From assembly GCA_963682175.1 (NCBI GenBank), contig OY821775.1, forward strand, positions 5,332,001 through 5,396,000: a DNA stretch of 64,000 nucleotides, read 5' to 3'. The translations under genes and the position numbers were made by a program. Positions 61,301 to 64,000 of the stretch are shown here, piece after piece. This stretch comes from Triglochin maritima (taxonomy: Eukaryota; Streptophyta; Magnoliopsida; Alismatales; Juncaginaceae). Under the pieces are notes generated by a model, which worked only from the letters and a program-made list of their open reading frames with translations, did not search any database and was not told where the DNA came from. Numbering within the stretch: position 1 is the first letter of the stretch; each line of letters opens with the position of its first letter.

Positions 61301-62095
61301 GATCCCTCTAATTAGAATATCAGGCAAACCCTTCCTCGGGATCAAAATCTTCTTCTCACGGCACAAGACTCGAACATCATATTGGGATAGCCAATCCATT
61401 CCAAGTATGACATCAAAGTCCTCCATCGGTAGCAAGACCAGGTCTGCCGGAAACTCCTGATCTCCCGAAACAACCGTGGCGCCGGGGACAAATCTCCCCA
61501 CAGTGCCCACCAGACCCAGGGGTGTGCTGACCTCCAACGTGGCAGTCAACATCGCAAGGGTACAGCCCAACACTCCCGCAAATCGCTCTGAGATGAACGA
61601 GTGTGTCGCGCCACAATCAAATAACACCCTAGCTACTGAACCTGCGACAAGAAGTGTACCTTCCACGACAGCGCCTCCATCCCGAGCCTCCTCTGCCTGG
61701 ATGGTGAAAACTCTGCCAGTGCGCTGCCCCTGCTGTGGTCGGAAAGGTGGTCTACCTCCGCCTCCTCCTCTGCCTGGTGCGGGTAAACCCTCTGCCTGGT
61801 GCGGGTAAACCCGGTGGTCGGCTCGGCCCAGCTCCTCGGCTCGGACAGCTCCTGATAAAGTGACCCATCTGGCCACAACCATGACATGCTCCGGGGGCGA
61901 AGCACGGCCCGGAGTGAAACCTCCCACATCTACCACAAGGCTCAGATCGTGGTACAGCAACTCCTGCTCCCTCGAATCGGGGCCTCTTGCCCGGATTCCC
62001 TCCCGTCTGACCTCCTGGCCTCCCAGAGAACCTACCTGATGGCCTCCTCTCATCCTGGTAGTTCTCCCTGTAGTCACGATCAAGAACAGAGGCAC
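58341..62095 (-). pseudogene. Gypsy (Tekay/Del-like chromovirus) pol, frameshifted at both ends
   Basis: The long frame (62095-58466) encodes the pol domains in gypsy order: aspartic protease ([10 protein letters not shown] near residue 156; GMDWLSQYD), reverse transcriptase (FVDDILIY near 492, with [10 protein letters not shown] and [10 protein letters not shown]), RNase H ([10 protein letters not shown] near 640), and an integrase zinc finger (HPGSTKMY...CLVCQQVK, about 860-898). The integrase core follows with MDFVTGLP and SDRDPRF, then [10 protein letters not shown] and [12 protein letters not shown]. The first 100 or so residues before the protease are an out-of-frame reading of gag. After the ORF stop at 58466, chromodomain-like residues (EATWEIEEDVRKHI) continue in another frame to about 58345, so the targeting domain is broken. 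The core catalytic residues look intact. Confidence 0.9.
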
Positions 62096-62750
62096 TCTTT
62101 ACTGCATCGGCCAACGTGCTCGGCATGTGTGTCAGCACCTTCGTCCTCAACTGCTTCCGGAGCCCCCGGACGAACTTCCCAGCCCTCTGCTCCTGTGTGA
62201 CATACATCTCGGGACAGTAACGCTCAAGGGCGTTGAACTTCCCGATGTAACCTGCCAAAGTCATGTCTCCCTACTGAAGACTCAGAAACTCCTCCCTCTT
62301 CGCATCCTGGACATGCTGCGGAAAATACTGCTCGTTGAACTCGCCAACGAACTCCTCCCAGGCTATATCATCTCTGTCCGCAAACACCACTGCAGATGTG
62401 GACCTCCACCAGTTGGACGCAGCACCGCCCAACACATAAGTAGCCAGGCCCACTCTCGCCTCTGGAGGACAACCAATAGCACTGAAGATCTTCTGCATCG
62501 TGAAGATCCACTCCTCCGCAGCCTCTGCGTCGTACTGCCCCAGAAAGGTAGGCGGATGCTGGCGCATAAACCGGTCATGCATAGCGCCAGTCCCCGTCTG
62601 CCCAGTCTGTGCTGTCTGCTGCTGTAGCATCTCCGTCAGACGTCCGACCGTATCGAACAACGTCCGATGCTCATCCTCCCAAGCCTCATCCCTCGCAGTC
62701 TCACTCTCACCGCGAGTATGGGCAACCGCCTTCCCCCGTCTAGGAGGCAT
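61752..62750 (-). pseudogene. gag of the gypsy element, with an internal stop
   Basis: It starts at MPPRRGKAV (Met at 62750). Capsid-type residues include WRSTSAVVF, EFNEQYFPQHVQ and EFLSLQ, where a TAG (62271-62273) interrupts the frame. The same frame resumes with GDMTLAGYIGKFNALERYCP and reaches a CCHC knuckle, [14 protein letters not shown]. It ends just after the 22-bp duplication (61768-61811) that throws pol out of register. Gag packages the element RNA. Confidence 0.85.
61768..61811. repeat. 22-bp perfect tandem duplication at the gag-pol junction
   Basis: Two identical 22-bp units (61768-61789 and 61790-61811) containing CTGCCTGGTGCGGGTAAA. Since 22 is not a multiple of three, one extra copy shifts the downstream pol frame relative to gag. 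Confidence 0.9.
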
Positions 62751-62857
62751 CTGCCAAAGGAAACAAGACAATATCAATATAATCTGTGCATGCATGATCC
62801 TCTAGACCTAACTCCTAACTCAAAGGTGGTTTCTTTGGACAAGTACGCCGAGATAAC

Positions 62858-62869
62858 GCTCTGATACCA
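62858..62869 (-). promoter_or_regulatory. Primer-binding site for initiator tRNA-Met
   Basis: Minus strand TGGTATCAGAGC lies three bases inside the 5' LTR end. It complements the 3' end of plant initiator tRNA-Met and so sets the orientation of the element: the upstream LTR is on the right. Confidence 0.9.
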
Positions 62870-62872
62870 AAT

Positions 62873-64000
62873 TGTAACGTACCCGAAAACAGCGGAAAAT
62901 TTAAACAATAATAAAGACCGTCAACGGTCAACACTGGGCACGTCACGGGAAACAAACCAACATATATAATATAAATATGATCCACGTGGAAGTCAAATAT
63001 ACAAACTGACTGTGATTACGACAAAAACTATACAATATGTAATCACCTAAAAAGGAAGAGACTGACAACTACAGGATCTGATCTCGGGGGCACCGTCCTC
63101 AGTCACCACCTCAAACCCTAACCCTGCTCGCTACCTGAAATGCAAACAAACAAACATGCCTGAGTTCCCTGCAGGAACCCCGTATACCAAACCTCCTAAA
63201 AATATAAAAAGGAATTAAAGACAATGCAATGCTATGCACATGATCATCCGCCTCGGGCCCACAATAATGCCCTCACCGCCTCCACGGCACTGAACCACTC
63301 CTGCCACTAGGGTCAAGTCAGTCCACCGCTGCCTCACAAGGGTCAGTCGACACCACTGCTCCCCAAAAGTGCAGGAAGGAACCCCCGGTACACGCCGCAC
63401 CCAAAGAGCGAGTCAGCCCGCCGAATACACAACTCGGGTCAGACGACAGCCACTGCTCCCCCAAGAGTCGCCTAGCGCGCACCCTGCCGGAACATCCTCG
63501 GCCTACCGCTAAACCCTCGCAAACTGCCCAAGGTTTACGGTACACATCCCTCACACCCCGCTCGGTAAGAGAGGAAAATGGTAGTACAATAATACGCCTT
63601 CGTCGAAGGTGAAATCCGTAGCTCTCAAAGCCGGTAATCAACCGTCGCCTCGGAGCCGGTAGTCGACCTGACATCGACGGATCGCGTGTGGATAAATCCA
63701 CCAACCTGCGGCAGATCGGTCGACCGCTACAAGCACACCGGTCGACCGGTCCCCCACACAGTACACAGTACTGTACAAACAAGTCTACCGGTCGAACCAC
63801 GCCAACCGAATTACCGACCAATCGGTCGAACAAAAGTCATCTAGCGGTCGACCGTTTGGAAGGTCTACGCTATACAATTTTATATAATATATATATCCGA
63901 CCGGTCGAACCAAGGGGCCGTTCGACCGATAACAGGGATTTCAATATTTTGCCCAAGTCTCATTCGGTCGACCGGAACTGAAATACAGTTCGACCGAATC
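62873..64000 (-). mobile_element. 5' LTR of the gypsy element, cut by the window end
   Basis: It begins TGTAACGTACCC in plus order, exactly 7211 bp right of the other copy. By eye the 1128 visible bases match 55662-56789 without difference. The start of the LTR (on minus) and the target duplication lie outside the window. Its open frames duplicate those in the 3' LTR. Confidence 0.9.

Overview
This is a stretch of a flowering-plant nuclear genome. The evidence is AT-rich spacers, intronless or small-exon genes with TATA boxes about 55-75 bp upstream of the ATG, a MYC2-type bHLH factor, plant-style glycine-rich secreted proteins, and a dense layer of plant transposon families (Tekay/Del-like gypsy, Copia-type LTRs, PIF/Harbinger, hAT and Mutator-type MITEs, a tRNA-derived SINE). 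I cannot name the species. The conventional genes show a 5'-high GC gradient, which is stronger in many monocots and some early-branching lineages than in most eudicots, so I leave the lineage open.

Only five protein genes are well supported. They are a small Cys-rich, OCTOPUS-like-N-terminus protein (7071-7607, +), an AIG2/gamma-glutamylcyclotransferase-fold enzyme (17920-18471, +), two glycine-rich secreted proteins with the same signal-peptide junction on opposite strands (23902-25149, - and 37045-38028, +), and an intronless MYC2-like bHLH transcription factor (47670-49502, +). A possible terminal exon lies at the left edge (194-276), and a possible promoter plus first exon of an unidentified minus-strand gene at 22972-23120.

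Most of the rest is repeats, many with target-site duplications (TSDs) that can be read directly. From left to right: a hAT-like MITE (1.33 kb) and a hAT element with a perfect 8-bp TSD (2.3-3.6 kb); a fold-back MITE with a 10-bp TSD (4.6-5.1 kb); a Harbinger-type MITE (8.2 kb); a decayed DUF4283/zinc-knuckle frame (8.8-10.7 kb); a Copia-type LTR (10.8-12.3 kb); a HARBI1 transposase pseudogene (13.7-14.4 kb); an old plastid rps7 fragment (22.4 kb); a 1.3-kb inverted repeat just upstream of the first glycine-rich gene, abutting a Harbinger transposase and Myb-like ORF pair (25.3-28.6 kb); a solo Copia LTR carrying a nested Harbinger element (30.9-32.9 kb); another hAT (35.5-36.6 kb); a 21-bp minisatellite (39.0-41.1 kb); a SINE (42.1-42.3 kb); a solo gypsy LTR (43.3-44.0 kb); another hAT-like element (45.9-46.9 kb); a hairpin plus a 22-bp satellite (51.4-53.9 kb); and a 1.2-kb palindrome (54.4-55.6 kb).

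The right end (55662-64000) is a minus-strand Tekay/Del-like gypsy element whose upstream LTR runs off the window. The two LTRs look identical over all visible overlap. Yet gag carries a stop, a 22-bp tandem duplication puts gag and pol out of frame, and the chromodomain is frameshifted and separated from the 3' LTR by an insertion. The most unusual cross-cutting signal is a palindromic CGGTCGACCG-type motif that recurs in Copia-type LTRs, the gypsy LTR and a minisatellite that otherwise look unrelated.
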